Assembly (NCBI GenBank): GCA_033283325.1
Contig: JAWMQO010000004.1
Coordinates: forward strand, 447,657 to 511,656
Direction: 5' to 3'
Length of the DNA: 64,000 nucleotides
Source: Mangrovimicrobium sp033283325
GTDB lineage: Bacteria; Pseudomonadota; Gammaproteobacteria; Pseudomonadales; Halieaceae
A model generated the notes under the pieces. The model did not search any database. It worked only from the letters and a program-made list of their open reading frames with translations, and was not told where the DNA came from. The first letter of the stretch is position 1; every line of letters starts with the position of its first letter. Below, one piece after another: positions 1-8,540 of the stretch. Made by a program: the position numbers and the translations under genes.

Positions 1-148
1 AGGAGAGCATGAAAGCCGCGCTGCCGTGGCTGCCCAACAGCCAGGCGAAGCGCCACAGGGTGCCCAGGCCTACCGAGGCGGCGATCAGCGCCAGCACAAA
101 GGTCGTCCGGCTCTGCCATCCGCCCGGACTGGCTGGTGGCACCGGCAT
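1..148 (-). CDS. Sodium-dependent transporter, SNF/NSS family (N-terminal fragment)
   Basis: Only the first 49 codons are in the window; the gene runs off the left edge. The translation begins MPVPPASPGGWQSRTTFVLA and continues with a first membrane segment containing ASVGLGTLWRF. This matches the SVGLGNxWRF signature of helix 1 in neurotransmitter:sodium symporters, which carries the sodium and substrate site. The likely role is Na+-coupled uptake of an amino acid or similar solute at the inner membrane. It is divergent from smpB. Confidence 0.75.
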   Translation of the reverse strand, partial: MPVPPASPGGWQSRTTFVLALIAASVGLGTLWRFAWLLGSHGSAAFMLS

Positions 149-258
149 CAGTTACTGCTCTCGGGGATATTCATACACCTAGATTGCCGGAGGCCGGCCA
201 GCCAGAAAAGAGCAAGATTACCGTTTAAGCGCGGTCGCCGAACCGTATAATGCGCGCC

Positions 259-738
259 ATGGCCAAGAAAGCGAAAACATCCGACAACACCATCGCCCGC
301 AACAAGCGCGCCCGCTTCGACTTCGAACTGCAGGAGTCCTTTGAGGCCGGGCTGTCGCTGACCGGTTGGGAGGTGAAGGCCCTGCGCATGGGCAAAGGGA
401 ACCTCTCGGATTCCTACGTCCTGATGAAGAACGGCGAAGCCTTCCTGCTGGGCGCTCGAATCGAGCCCCTGGATACCGCCTCGACCCACTTCGTCACCGA
501 TCCTATCCGCACCCGCAAGCTACTGCTGCACAAAAAGGAACTGGCGAAAATCCTCGAGGGCACCGCGCAGAAGGGGCTCACCTGCGTGTGTACCGACCTT
601 TACTGGAAAGGCCACCTGGTCAAGGCCCGTATCGCCCTGGCCCGCGGCAAGAAATCCCACGACAAGCGGGACACGGAAAAAGAGCGCGACTGGCAACGGC
701 AGAAGCAGCGGGTAGTGCGCGAAAACGTCAAGCAATAA
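259..738 (+). CDS. smpB: SsrA-binding protein SmpB
   Basis: SmpB binds tmRNA and brings it to stalled ribosomes for trans-translation. The protein shows the family blocks IARNKRARFDF, GWEVKALRMGKGNLSDSYV, HFVTDPIRTRKLLLHKKEL and the basic C-terminal tail KSHDKRDTEKERDWQRQKQR that enters the mRNA channel. At 159 aa it is normal length. An in-frame ATG exists at 250, but the start at 259 (MAKKAKTSDN) matches the family N-terminus better. Its partner ssrA lies about 63 kb downstream on the same strand. In E. coli the two are adjacent, so the nif region may separate a formerly linked pair (inference). Confidence 0.97.
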   Translation: MAKKAKTSDNTIARNKRARFDFELQESFEAGLSLTGWEVKALRMGKGNLSDSYVLMKNGEAFLLGARIEPLDTASTHFVTDPIRTRKLLLHKKELAKILEGTAQKGLTCVCTDLYWKGHLVKARIALARGKKSHDKRDTEKERDWQRQKQRVVRENVKQ

Positions 739-1052
739 ACCGCTGTTATCACACCGTCCGAGCTTAGAAAGACTCGTTCTAAAACCCGCCTTGCGCGCTG
801 ATCCGCTGGCTACCATAGTAAAGATGTGGCCAGATTTCCGCTTACCCCCAACGCACGATGGAAATCCAGTTGCCACAACAATACGGTCGATGACCGCAAT
901 ACTCTCCCATGGAGGAGAGTGCCAGGTGAGGGACCCTGGCGCGATGCAATTCCCTCACTGAAGGCTTCCCCCCCCGGCCGCAGTCGTTTGCTCCCCGGCA
1001 ACCGGTTGCGGCTACCTTATTCAGATTCCAGCCACTAGCGCCCTGTCCGGGC
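739..1052. other. Intergenic stretch without a recognisable gene
   Basis: No convincing ORF. Two small inverted repeats are visible: ACTCTCC / GGAGAGT around 900-920 and GCCAGG / CCTGGC around 921-940. Directly after the second lies a sequence (937-960) closely resembling the nifF promoter region but with the -24/-12 spacing shortened to six bases, so it is probably not a working sigma-54 promoter. Confidence 0.4.
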
Positions 1053-1880
1053 TCATGCCAAGAGCGCCCGCCAGAGCATCCTGCCGCCAACTACCAGCAG
1101 AAATGTCCCGAAGGCCAGGTTCAACTGCCGCTTGTCCAGGCGATGGGCCAGGGCTGCGCCCAGCGGCGCGGTGAGAATGGTCATCGGCGCAATCGCGGCG
1201 ACGCCGATCAGGTTCACATAGCCGAGGCTGCCCGCGGGTAAACGCGCATCGCCCCAGCCTCCCACCACGAAGCCGAGGGCGCCGGGAATCGCGATCAGCA
1301 GGCCGAACAGGGCGGAAGTGCCGACGGCGCGGTGAATGGGCTGGCTCATCAGGGTGAGTGCAGTCACGCTGAAGGTGCCGCCACCGATGCCCAGCATGGC
1401 GGAGAAAAAACCGATCAGGGATGGCGTGATGGTACCCCCGGGGCCGCGCGGCACCCCCTGCCAGGGCCTGTACTCATCCAGCGGTAAGACCATCTTGATG
1501 GCGATCAACACCGCGACCACGCCGAACAGCAGGGCGAGGGAGTGGCTGTGTACCATTCCCGCGACAAATGAGCCTATGAGCGAACCGAGGAAAATGAACG
1601 GCCCCCAGTAGCGTACCAGTCCGCCATCCACCGCCCCGCGTGCGTGGTGCGCTCGCGCCGAGGAAATACTGGTAAACATGATCGTGGCCAGGGAAGTTCC
1701 CACAGCGATATGCATGCGGATGGCCGGGTCCACACCCTGCAGCCCGAGGGCGAAATCCAGCACGGGCACGATGATGATCCCGCCGCCTACCCCCAGCAGT
1801 CCCGCCAGCACGCCCGCTGCCGCACCGGTGACCAGCATGGTGATTAACAATATGAGTAGATCTGTCACGAACACGTCCAC
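1053..1880 (-). CDS. TauE/SafE (TSUP) family membrane transporter
   Basis: A 275-aa polytopic inner-membrane protein with about eight hydrophobic segments. It carries the duplicated TSUP signature: AGLLGVGGGIIIVPVL near residue 25 and SAMLGIGGGTFSVTALTL near residue 160. Members export sulfite, sulfonates or other organosulfur anions. The start is a GTG without a strong ribosome-binding site, so the N-terminus is uncertain. No NifA or sigma-54 signal lies in front of it. It sits between smpB and nifF and may mark the flank of the nif island. The substrate cannot be told from sequence. Confidence 0.8.
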   Translation of the reverse strand: MDVFVTDLLILLITMLVTGAAAGVLAGLLGVGGGIIIVPVLDFALGLQGVDPAIRMHIAVGTSLATIMFTSISSARAHHARGAVDGGLVRYWGPFIFLGSLIGSFVAGMVHSHSLALLFGVVAVLIAIKMVLPLDEYRPWQGVPRGPGGTITPSLIGFFSAMLGIGGGTFSVTALTLMSQPIHRAVGTSALFGLLIAIPGALGFVVGGWGDARLPAGSLGYVNLIGVAAIAPMTILTAPLGAALAHRLDKRQLNLAFGTFLLVVGGRMLWRALLA

Positions 1881-2051
1881 GGCGCTGGATAGATGCGGCG
1901 AGGATACACGGGCCCACCAGTCGCGGCCAGCGTCACGCCGGCGTCCTCGCGCCCAGCACTGGCGTATTCCCGGCCGCCATACGCGATTGCGTTGGAAAGC
2001 CTACAGAGTTTCAAATCCGGTCCGGGAGCTGCCCGGCAAGGTACTTTGCCT

Positions 2052-2067
2052 TGTCGCGAAAACAACA
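2052..2067 (+). promoter_or_regulatory. NifA upstream activator sequence for nifF
   Basis: TGT-CGCGAAAACA-ACA fits TGT-N10-ACA exactly. Its centre is about 158 bp upstream of the predicted nifF start site. Confidence 0.75.
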
Positions 2068-2191
2068 ATGTGGATTCTGGCCGGCTCCGGCTGCCTGTAG
2101 GATTTCCGACACAGCAGCGGACGGGCAATACAACTGCCAAACAATATTCAATATTTTCAGAGACTTAAAAAGAGGACGCGAATCACGACAG

Positions 2192-2207
2192 TGGCACGTC
2201 CCGTGCA
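2192..2207 (+). promoter_or_regulatory. Sigma-54 promoter of nifF
   Basis: TGGCACGTCCCGTGCA has GG-N10-GC spacing and a perfect TGGCAC -24 box; transcription should begin near 2218. The leader to the nifF ATG is about 90 nt. Confidence 0.8.
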
Positions 2208-2305
2208 ATTCCCTCTGTGAAGCCGGGTTATCGAGCAATCACTGCAACTGCCCGGTTGGCTCTCTTTTGGAGAATCTGAAACTACCCGAGCAACGAGGTG
2301 TGGAC

Positions 2306-2851
2306 ATGGCAAAGATAGGCCTGTTTTTTGGCACGGATACCGGCAAAACACGCAAAGTCGCCAAGATGATCAAGAAAAAGTTCGACGACGATGAACTGAT
2401 GGCGAAGCCGGTCAATGTAAACCGCGCAAATGCGGACGAATTCGCGAGTTTCGACTATCTCATACTCGGCACTCCGACCCTCGGCGAAGGGCTGCTCCCC
2501 GGCCTCTCCGCTGACTGCGAAGGCGAGAGCTGGGAAGAATTCCTGCCCAGCCTGGAAGATATCGATTTCAGCGGCAAGACCATTGCCCTCTACGGTCTCG
2601 GTGACCAGGTTGGCTACACCGACGAATTCGTCGACGCGCTGATGGAACTGCACGAATTTTTCACCGAGCGCGGTGCGAAAATTGTCGGCGAGTGGCCAAA
2701 TGACGGTTACGAGTTCGAGCACTCCGAGGCGCTGGTGGATGGCAAGTTCGTCGGCCTCGCCCTCGATCTGGACAACCAGTCAGGCCTGACCGAACAGCGC
2801 CTGGACACCTGGCTGGCCCAGATCGCTCCCGATTTCGGCCTGCCACTTTGA
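2306..2851 (+). CDS. nifF: Nitrogenase-associated flavodoxin NifF
   Basis: A long-chain flavodoxin of 181 aa that passes single electrons to the Fe protein NifH. The FMN-phosphate loop GTDTGKTRKVAKMI starts at residue 9. The isoalloxazine loops are GTPTLGEG near residue 56 and YGLGDQVGYTDEF near residue 98. The inserted segment typical of long-chain flavodoxins is present (LDNQSGLTEQRLDTWLAQI). The ATG at 2306 follows CGAGGTG and removes an implausible 85-codon upstream extension. It has its own sigma-54 promoter and NifA box and points toward the convergent clpX operon, from which a strong hairpin terminator separates it. In A. vinelandii nifF lies next to clpX2, but in the same direction. 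Confidence 0.95.
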   Translation: MAKIGLFFGTDTGKTRKVAKMIKKKFDDDELMAKPVNVNRANADEFASFDYLILGTPTLGEGLLPGLSADCEGESWEEFLPSLEDIDFSGKTIALYGLGDQVGYTDEFVDALMELHEFFTERGAKIVGEWPNDGYEFEHSEALVDGKFVGLALDLDNQSGLTEQRLDTWLAQIAPDFGLPL

Positions 2852-2864
2852 AGCTTGCCCCGAA

Positions 2865-2897
2865 GCAAGACGCCGGCTTGTGCCGGCGTCTTGCGTT
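2865..2897. terminator. Bidirectional terminator between nifF and clpX
   Basis: Perfect 13-bp stem: GCAAGACGCCGGC (2865-2877), loop TTGT, GCCGGCGTCTTGC (2882-2894), followed by GTTT. It ends both convergent transcripts. Confidence 0.8.
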
Positions 2898-2926
2898 TCG
2901 GGCTCCGCATTTCAGCCCGTGTTGTG

Positions 2927-4264
2927 CTAGGAAGCGGCGCCGAGCGCCTGCTGCTGCCCCGGCTTGCCCTGTTCGGGACCCTGTTCCGGAAGACGAAAGA
3001 TTTTCTGCACTTCCAGCGTCGGCGGTTCCGCATCCGTCACTTCGATGCGACAGCTGCGCAGACCCTCCAGGCTCGGCAGTTCGAACATGATTTCACAGAG
3101 CGTGGTTTCCAGCAGGGCGCGCAGCCCCCTGGCACCGGTGCCGCGGATAACGGCCTGTTCTGCGATGTGCTCGATAGCAGCATCGCTGAACTCGAGGTCC
3201 ACGGACTGGTAGGCGAATAGCTGCCGGTACTGTTTCAAGAGCGCATTTTTTGGCTCCACCAGGATGCGCTTCAATGCTTCAGCGTCCAGGTCCTGCAGGA
3301 AGGTGACCACCGGGAAACGGCCGATGAACTCAGGGATCAGCCCGAAACGCTGAAGGTCCTCGGGCTGGAGGGCCGCCAACAATTCATTATTGCTGAAACT
3401 GCACTCCTCGCGCAGGGGCGCACTGAAACCGATCCCGGCTTCGCTCGGCTGCAGTCGCTTGCTGACCAGTTCCACCAGTCCCGGAAACGCCCCGCCGACA
3501 ATGAACAGGATATTCTGGGTGTTGATGGTAATCTCTTCGCCGTGGCCTTCACGCTGGCCGGGCCGGGTAACGCGAACTTCGGCGCCCTCGATCATCTTCA
3601 GCAGTGCCTGCTGCACGCCCTCGCCCGAGATATCCCGCACGGCGGCCCCGCCGTCACCGCGGCGGGCAATCTTGTCGATCTCGTCGACGTAGACAATCCC
3701 CCATTCCGCGCGCTGCACATCCCAGTCGGCGGCTTCGAGCAGGCGCTTCAGCAGGCTCTCGACGTCCTGCCCGACATAACCTGCCTGGGTAAGCGAGGTG
3801 GCGTCGCCAATGGTGAAGGGTACACCGATGATTTTCGACAGGGTCTTCACCAGCAGCGTCTTTCCCGCGCCCGATGGCCCGGTCATCAGGACGTTGGATT
3901 TCTCTACTTCCACCCGCTCACCCTGGACATCCCCGGTATGGGCAAAGGGAAGGCTCTCATCCTGTTGGCCGAGGCGGATATAGTGATTGTAGAGGGCCAC
4001 GGAGAGGGATTTTTTCGCGCCTTCCTGGCCGATAATATGCTGGTCCAGGAACTCCTTGATCACCGCGGGGGCCTTCAGCTCCGGCGCCGCCAGCACCGCC
4101 TTGCGACCCCAGCTGGAAACCACCTGGTGCGCGAGCTTCACGCACTTCTCGCAGATATGCCCATCGTTCCCGGCGATCAGCGGGACGGCGGCAGATTTCT
4201 CCACGCCGCAGAAGGAACAGCGCAGTACCTCGGGGGTAGTAGATTCCTGGTCCGTATGGCTCAT
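2927..4264 (-). CDS. clpX: ClpX-like AAA+ unfoldase, nif-linked copy
   Basis: A 445-aa ClpX homologue, slightly longer than the housekeeping protein (about 424). It has an N-terminal zinc-binding domain with C16, C19, C38 and C41, Walker A GPSGAGKT at 129-136, Walker B VYVDEIDK, and an IGF-type loop (GIGFSAPL) used for ClpP docking. It is the last gene of the iscA-nifUSV-cysE-nifWZM operon. Its ATG overlaps the nifM stop by four bases, as in the A. vinelandii clpX2 arrangement. A role in turnover or remodelling of nitrogenase assembly proteins is inferred from position; ClpX2 in A. vinelandii is linked to degradation of NifB and NifEN. A second, housekeeping clpX is expected elsewhere. Confidence 0.93.
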   Translation of the reverse strand: MSHTDQESTTPEVLRCSFCGVEKSAAVPLIAGNDGHICEKCVKLAHQVVSSWGRKAVLAAPELKAPAVIKEFLDQHIIGQEGAKKSLSVALYNHYIRLGQQDESLPFAHTGDVQGERVEVEKSNVLMTGPSGAGKTLLVKTLSKIIGVPFTIGDATSLTQAGYVGQDVESLLKRLLEAADWDVQRAEWGIVYVDEIDKIARRGDGGAAVRDISGEGVQQALLKMIEGAEVRVTRPGQREGHGEEITINTQNILFIVGGAFPGLVELVSKRLQPSEAGIGFSAPLREECSFSNNELLAALQPEDLQRFGLIPEFIGRFPVVTFLQDLDAEALKRILVEPKNALLKQYRQLFAYQSVDLEFSDAAIEHIAEQAVIRGTGARGLRALLETTLCEIMFELPSLEGLRSCRIEVTDAEPPTLEVQKIFRLPEQGPEQGKPGQQQALGAAS

Positions 4265-5154
4265 GCGTACTCCTCCGCCGGGGCTTCGTCTGCCTCGCTG
4301 TGCTGGTTAAGTAATTGCTTGATCCAGCGACGAGTGTGGCGTCCGCGCTCGCGCTCCTGGATTTTTTCCGCCAGGCTCCCCCGCACTTCATGCAGCGGCG
4401 CCACTCCCGCCGGCCGGACGTCCTCGCAGAGCAGGATGTGTACGCCGACGGGGGACTCGACCATATCGCTCACCTCACCCTTGCGCATCCTGAACAGGAC
4501 TTCCCCGAGCTCCGGATACAGGGTGTCCGCATCGACCTCCCCGAGCTGGCCGCCGTTGAGGGCAGAGGGGCATTCCGAGTGTTTCATGGCCTGCTCCGCG
4601 AAACGCGAGGGATTTTTCCGCAGGCGCTTGAGGATCTGGCCGGCACGGCGCTGCACCGCTTCCCGGGTGTTGTCCGGAAACTGGGGATTGATGGTCAGCA
4701 GGATGTGGCGCACCGTCCGCTTTTCCGCCCGCCGGAAGCGCTCGCGGTTCAAGTAGTAGAACAAATTGACTTCCGTGTCCTCGACAGGCGGTGTCCGCGA
4801 ACCCACCAGGCCGAGTACCGCCTCCACCCGCAGCTCACGCTCGAGGGCGCACTTGAGGTCTTCCAGTCGCAACTGGTTGACCGCGAGTTCGGCGTAGAAT
4901 GCGTCCTCGTCACCGTAGCGGGCGCTGATCTGCTCTACCGCCTTATCCACCTGGGATTCGGGAACAACGATGTCACGGGCCTCGTCGCTGGCGAGCACCG
5001 CCTGTTCAATCAGGAATTCCTTTGCGGCGATGGATTTGACCTCGGCGTAGGCCGCTTCCTCCAGTGCAGCGGGTGCCTTGCCGAATTTCTCGGCGGAAAT
5101 TCGCAGCAGCCGATAGTTGACACTCGCTTTCTCCGGGGACCCGCTCAGAAGCAT
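4261..5154 (-). CDS. nifM: NifM, PpiC-type peptidyl-prolyl isomerase for NifH maturation
   Basis: 297 aa. The C-terminal half is a parvulin/PpiC domain (EKRTVRHILLTI, FAEQAMKHSECPSALNGGQLGEV, LFRMRKGEVSDMVESPVGVHIL). The N-terminal half is the helical region typical of NifM. NifM is needed to fold the Fe protein into its active form. The start at 5154 is chosen because it sits one base after the nifZ stop and gives the family N-terminus; a longer frame would run through nifZ. It overlaps clpX by four bases. Cytoplasmic. Confidence 0.93.
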   Translation of the reverse strand: MLLSGSPEKASVNYRLLRISAEKFGKAPAALEEAAYAEVKSIAAKEFLIEQAVLASDEARDIVVPESQVDKAVEQISARYGDEDAFYAELAVNQLRLEDLKCALERELRVEAVLGLVGSRTPPVEDTEVNLFYYLNRERFRRAEKRTVRHILLTINPQFPDNTREAVQRRAGQILKRLRKNPSRFAEQAMKHSECPSALNGGQLGEVDADTLYPELGEVLFRMRKGEVSDMVESPVGVHILLCEDVRPAGVAPLHEVRGSLAEKIQERERGRHTRRWIKQLLNQHSEADEAPAEEYA

Positions 5155-5155
5155 C

Positions 5156-5650
5156 TCAATTTCCTCCCTGGCCGGCGGCGCTGACACCCTCCGGCGAAGC
5201 CTGGGACTCTGTCTCTTCTTCCGGTGCATCGAGCGCCTGCTCGGGCACCTGGAAGACACGCCCGTTGAAACGCACGTGATAGAGAATCAATCCGGGCTCC
5301 CGGAGAACTTTCTGCACTTCCCCTTCCAGCCCGACCGGAACGATTTCCTCTCCTCCCACCGAGATCGGCAAGGTGGATACAACCTTTTCGCGGAACTCGA
5401 AACGGTTCTGTATCCACTCTGCATCGGCGGGAATCAGCTCCTCCTCGCGACAGCCGACGGTACGGCCATCCTCGATGAAGTGAACGCGGTAGATGAGCTG
5501 GTCCTGCAGGTAGGTGCCGACGTCGTAGACGCAGCCAATCGCCCCGCGCCTGATCAACAGCGCTCCGACATCCATGCCGGGGTATGTGCCGTCGTTACGC
5601 ACGTTCCTGGTAAGGCGGACTTCCTGGCCGTATTCGAAGCGCGGTTGCAC
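5156..5650 (-). CDS. nifZ: NifZ, nitrogenase MoFe protein maturation
   Basis: 164 aa starting with GTG behind GGAGGG. The NifZ domain is clear: FEYGQEVRLTRNVRNDGTYPG, LLIRRGAIGCVYDVGTYLQDQLIYRVHF. A second related half follows (FRE...EIVPVGLEGEVQKVLREPGLILYHVRFNGRVFQVPEQAL). The C-terminal 25 residues are acidic and low complexity. NifZ helps form the second P-cluster of the MoFe protein. A shorter NifZ-family gene lies at 39405-39662. Confidence 0.92.
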   Translation of the reverse strand: MQPRFEYGQEVRLTRNVRNDGTYPGMDVGALLIRRGAIGCVYDVGTYLQDQLIYRVHFIEDGRTVGCREEELIPADAEWIQNRFEFREKVVSTLPISVGGEEIVPVGLEGEVQKVLREPGLILYHVRFNGRVFQVPEQALDAPEEETESQASPEGVSAAGQGGN

Positions 5651-5654
5651 GGTT

Positions 5655-5993
5655 TCAACCCTCCATCAGGGAGTCCAGGGAAACGAAACCCGCCTGGGCG
5701 CCGTGAGTCTTGAAGACCTTGAAGACCTTTTCCGTGAGCGCGTCCGACTCGACAAAGTCGGTATAGGCACGTTCCAGCAGCGCCTTGTAGGCGGCCGCCA
5801 TGGCGGTGTCGTTACCCGCGTGGGTTTCGGTCAGTGATTCGCTCTGGTCCAGGTAATCGTGGAAGCGCTGCATGATATGCAAGCGGTTCACCTGTACGAC
5901 TGAAGGATCAAACGGTATTTCGAAATAGTTCAGGAAGTCCTCAGCGGAGCTGAGCTCCTCCAGATCGTCTTCCAGGGTCAATTCGTCATTCAT
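5655..5993 (-). CDS. nifW: NifW, nitrogenase-stabilising/protective protein
   Basis: 112 aa, the usual family length. The conserved core is SAEDFLNYFEIPFDPSVVQVNRLHIMQRFHDYL. NifW associates with the MoFe protein and is reported to help its maturation or protect it from oxygen. It lies between the TPR-like gene and nifZ with only four bases to nifZ, so all are clearly one transcript. Confidence 0.92.
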   Translation of the reverse strand: MNDELTLEDDLEELSSAEDFLNYFEIPFDPSVVQVNRLHIMQRFHDYLDQSESLTETHAGNDTAMAAAYKALLERAYTDFVESDALTEKVFKVFKTHGAQAGFVSLDSLMEG

Positions 5994-6017
5994 GCTATTC
6001 CCTCCCTCCGGGATGAC

Positions 6018-6560
6018 TTACACACCGTGGGCGACAACGCCCGCAGTATCGCTTGTAGCCGTAAGATCCAGCGCCGTCGGCCGCATCGCCCGCAGCAGTG
6101 CAGCGGCACCGAGGCGATCCTTGACGTCGAGTTCCATAACCTTGTTGAGCATCCGTACGCCCTTCTCGATCTCACCGAGACGCAGGTGCAGGTATGCGGC
6201 GCCCTTCAGCGCGAGCAGGTAGAAGCGCACCAGGGTAAACGACTGGCTCACGCCGTTTGCCAGGTTGGCTGCGCGAATTTCAGCCCACTCTTCGGGGAAG
6301 TAAATCGTCGGCGCGACAGCCGCCATGGCCTTGTGGGCGACATCAATCGCATCGCGATAGCGATGCTGGTAGTAGTAGAAACGATACATCGCAACGAGCA
6401 CCGTCAGGTTCTCCGGTTCAAGCAGGAAAGCCTGTAAAAGCAGCGGCTCTGCGCGACCCTCCGCATAGGCGTCGGATGCCGCCTGCAGCAGGTTTTCCAC
6501 TTCCTGCGACATGGGCTTTTCGAAGTACAGCCCCTGGGCGTCAAAATCCTGTAAATCCAT
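6018..6560 (-). CDS. Helical TPR-like protein of the nifUSV operon
   Basis: 180 aa, all-helical, with TPR-like pairs (EPLLLQAFLLEPENLTVLVAMYRFYYYQHRYRDAIDVAHKAM and LKGAAYLHLRLGEIEKGVRMLNKVMELD). I recognise no named family. A paralogue with the same architecture lies at 36889-37386, in the other accessory operon. Shared blocks are LVA-[ML]-Y-x-[FL]-Y-x-Y in the first helix pair and L-R-x-G-[ED]-[IL] plus LDP/LDV in the second. It sits between cysE and nifW, so a role as an assembly adaptor is plausible. No signal peptide. Confidence 0.7.
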   Translation of the reverse strand: MDLQDFDAQGLYFEKPMSQEVENLLQAASDAYAEGRAEPLLLQAFLLEPENLTVLVAMYRFYYYQHRYRDAIDVAHKAMAAVAPTIYFPEEWAEIRAANLANGVSQSFTLVRFYLLALKGAAYLHLRLGEIEKGVRMLNKVMELDVKDRLGAAALLRAMRPTALDLTATSDTAGVVAHGV

Positions 6561-6572
6561 GGTGCAGGCTCC

Positions 6573-7352
6573 TTACTGGTTGACCACCATTCCCTTGGCG
6601 CATTCGAGTTCACAAATCTGGTTGTCCGGATCGCAATCCACCTCACTGGCGACCACTTCTTTCGCGCCATTGACCTGCAGTTCCAGGGCATCGATACGGT
6701 CCAGCAGGCAGGCTACAACCTTGGATACCGGGTCCGGGATCAGGTGATGGTCGAGGTCGATGCCGTAGGGATTGAGAGTGCCCGCACTGCGAACTTTCAC
6801 CACCTTCCCGGGTATGCCCACCACCGTGCAGGCGGATGGCACGGACTCCACTACCACCGAGTTGGCGCCGACCCTGGCGTTGCGACCGACGGTAATGTTG
6901 CCGAGGATCTTGGCACCGCAGCCCACCAGCACGCCATCTTCCAGCGTCGGGTGGCGCTTGCCCTTGTTCCAGCTGGTGCCGCCGAGAGTAACGCCGTGAT
7001 AAAGCGTGACGTTGTTGCCGAGTATCGCGGTTTCACCGATGACCACGCAGGCGCCGTGGTCAATGAACAGACGCTCGCCGACCTGGGCGCCCGGGTGGAT
7101 ATCCACGTTGCTGAGAAAACGCCCGAAGGCGGAGAGCCAGCGCGCGGTAAAGCGCCAGCCACGCTGCCACAAACGGTGGCTCAGGCGGTGCATCATGACC
7201 GCGTGGACACCGGGATAGGTCGCCAGCACCTCAATGGTATTGCGGGCGGCGGGGTCGCGCTCGAAGACGCAGGCGATATCGTCCTTCCATTCCTGCCAGA
7301 GCGACCTGGAACGGCGGCTATCTAGATGCTCTTCGGTTGTACAGTAAGACAT
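6573..7352 (-). CDS. cysE: Serine O-acetyltransferase (nif-linked CysE)
   Basis: 259 aa. It makes O-acetylserine, the limiting precursor for cysteine and hence for sulfur delivered by NifS. The N-terminal helical domain is followed by left-handed beta-helix hexapeptide repeats (IHPGAQVGERLFIDHGACVVIGETAILGNNVTLYHGVTLGG) with the catalytic His and Asp (IDHGACVVIGE). Its start lies 31 bases inside the end of nifV, pointing to translational coupling. The order nifV-cysE-nifW matches A. vinelandii cysE1. Confidence 0.93.
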   Translation of the reverse strand: MSYCTTEEHLDSRRSRSLWQEWKDDIACVFERDPAARNTIEVLATYPGVHAVMMHRLSHRLWQRGWRFTARWLSAFGRFLSNVDIHPGAQVGERLFIDHGACVVIGETAILGNNVTLYHGVTLGGTSWNKGKRHPTLEDGVLVGCGAKILGNITVGRNARVGANSVVVESVPSACTVVGIPGKVVKVRSAGTLNPYGIDLDHHLIPDPVSKVVACLLDRIDALELQVNGAKEVVASEVDCDPDNQICELECAKGMVVNQ

Positions 7353-8530
7353 TCGCTATCTCCCAGCGGCAAAGTGGCCGCGTGTACTGCATCCGGGACC
7401 ACGGCGTCCAGCGCCAGGTAAAGGTCCATGAGTTCCTCGGGTAAGGGGCTGCGCTTGGTTGCGGTCACCAGCACGCGGACCTGGGACAGCAGGACCGGCA
7501 CCTGCCAGTCCAGCAGTTCGATGTTCAGTTCACGGTAGACGCGCTGCAGCATCTTGCCGCCAGAGTGCTTGCCGAGCACCAACTGATGACTCTTGCCGAG
7601 CACTTCCGGATCGAGACCCTGGTAATTGCGCCGATCCTTCAGCAGGCCATCCACGTGGATACCGGCTTCGTGGGTGAAAACACCCGCGCCGACGATACTT
7701 TTTTGCCAGGCAACCGCACGCCCGGAGGCGTCTTCCACCAGTTTCGAGAGTTGCGGCAAGCCGCGCATATCCAGTCCGGTCTCAATCCCGTGCAAATGCT
7801 TTAGCGCCAGTGCACATTCCTCGAGCGGGGCATTGCCCGCCCGTTCACCCAGACCGTTGACCGTGGTGTTGATATGGCTGGCGCCGGCTGCAACAGCCGC
7901 AAGGGTATTGGCAGTTGCGAGCCCGTAATCGTCGTGGGCGTGCATCTCGATATCCAGATCGAGATTGGCGCTGAGCCTGGAAATGGTCCGCTGCACCGCG
8001 AAGGGTTCCATCACCCCTACGGTGTCGGCGAATCGCAGGCGCGTTGCACCGGCGATTGCGGCGGCCTCGCCGACCCTCAGCAGGAAGTCCTGGTCGGCCC
8101 GCGAGGCATCCTCGCAGCCGACACAGACCTCGTAACCGAGATCCCGGGCCGCGCCGACCATACGGCTGATCCGCTCGATGACACTGTCCCGGTCGCTGCC
8201 GAGCTTGTAGAGGATCTGCTGGTCGGAAACGGATACCGAGAGATCCAGCATATCCACGGGGATGCTTCGCGCGGCCTCGAGGTCAGTTTCTGTCATACGA
8301 CACCAGGCCAGGGTGCGGACCGGCAGGCCGAGGCCGACGATGGCCCGCATGACCTCCCGCTCCTCGTCACCCATGGCGGGTATGCCGATTTCCAGTTCCG
8401 GTACGCCCACTTCCGCCAGGCGCGAGGCGATAGCCAGTTTTTCCTCGGCGTTGAAGGCAACGCCGGAGCTCTGCTCGCCATCGCGCAGGGTGGTGTCGTC
8501 AATCGTGACTGTGGGCGCGTTCTGCTTCAT
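7322..8530 (-). CDS. nifV: Homocitrate synthase NifV
   Basis: 402 aa, TIM-barrel of the LeuA/HMGL family. It condenses acetyl-CoA and 2-oxoglutarate to R-homocitrate, the organic ligand of FeMo-co. Visible motifs: TIDDTTLRDGEQSSGVAF near the N-terminus, the metal-binding HAHDDYGLATAN, and NTTVNGLGERAGNAPLEE. The start MKQNAPTVT at 8530 is preferred over a 34-codon upstream extension that overlaps nifS and has no family match. Confidence 0.95.
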   Translation of the reverse strand: MKQNAPTVTIDDTTLRDGEQSSGVAFNAEEKLAIASRLAEVGVPELEIGIPAMGDEEREVMRAIVGLGLPVRTLAWCRMTETDLEAARSIPVDMLDLSVSVSDQQILYKLGSDRDSVIERISRMVGAARDLGYEVCVGCEDASRADQDFLLRVGEAAAIAGATRLRFADTVGVMEPFAVQRTISRLSANLDLDIEMHAHDDYGLATANTLAAVAAGASHINTTVNGLGERAGNAPLEECALALKHLHGIETGLDMRGLPQLSKLVEDASGRAVAWQKSIVGAGVFTHEAGIHVDGLLKDRRNYQGLDPEVLGKSHQLVLGKHSGGKMLQRVYRELNIELLDWQVPVLLSQVRVLVTATKRSPLPEELMDLYLALDAVVPDAVHAATLPLGDSECLTVQPKSI

Positions 8531-8540
8531 ACCACTGACC

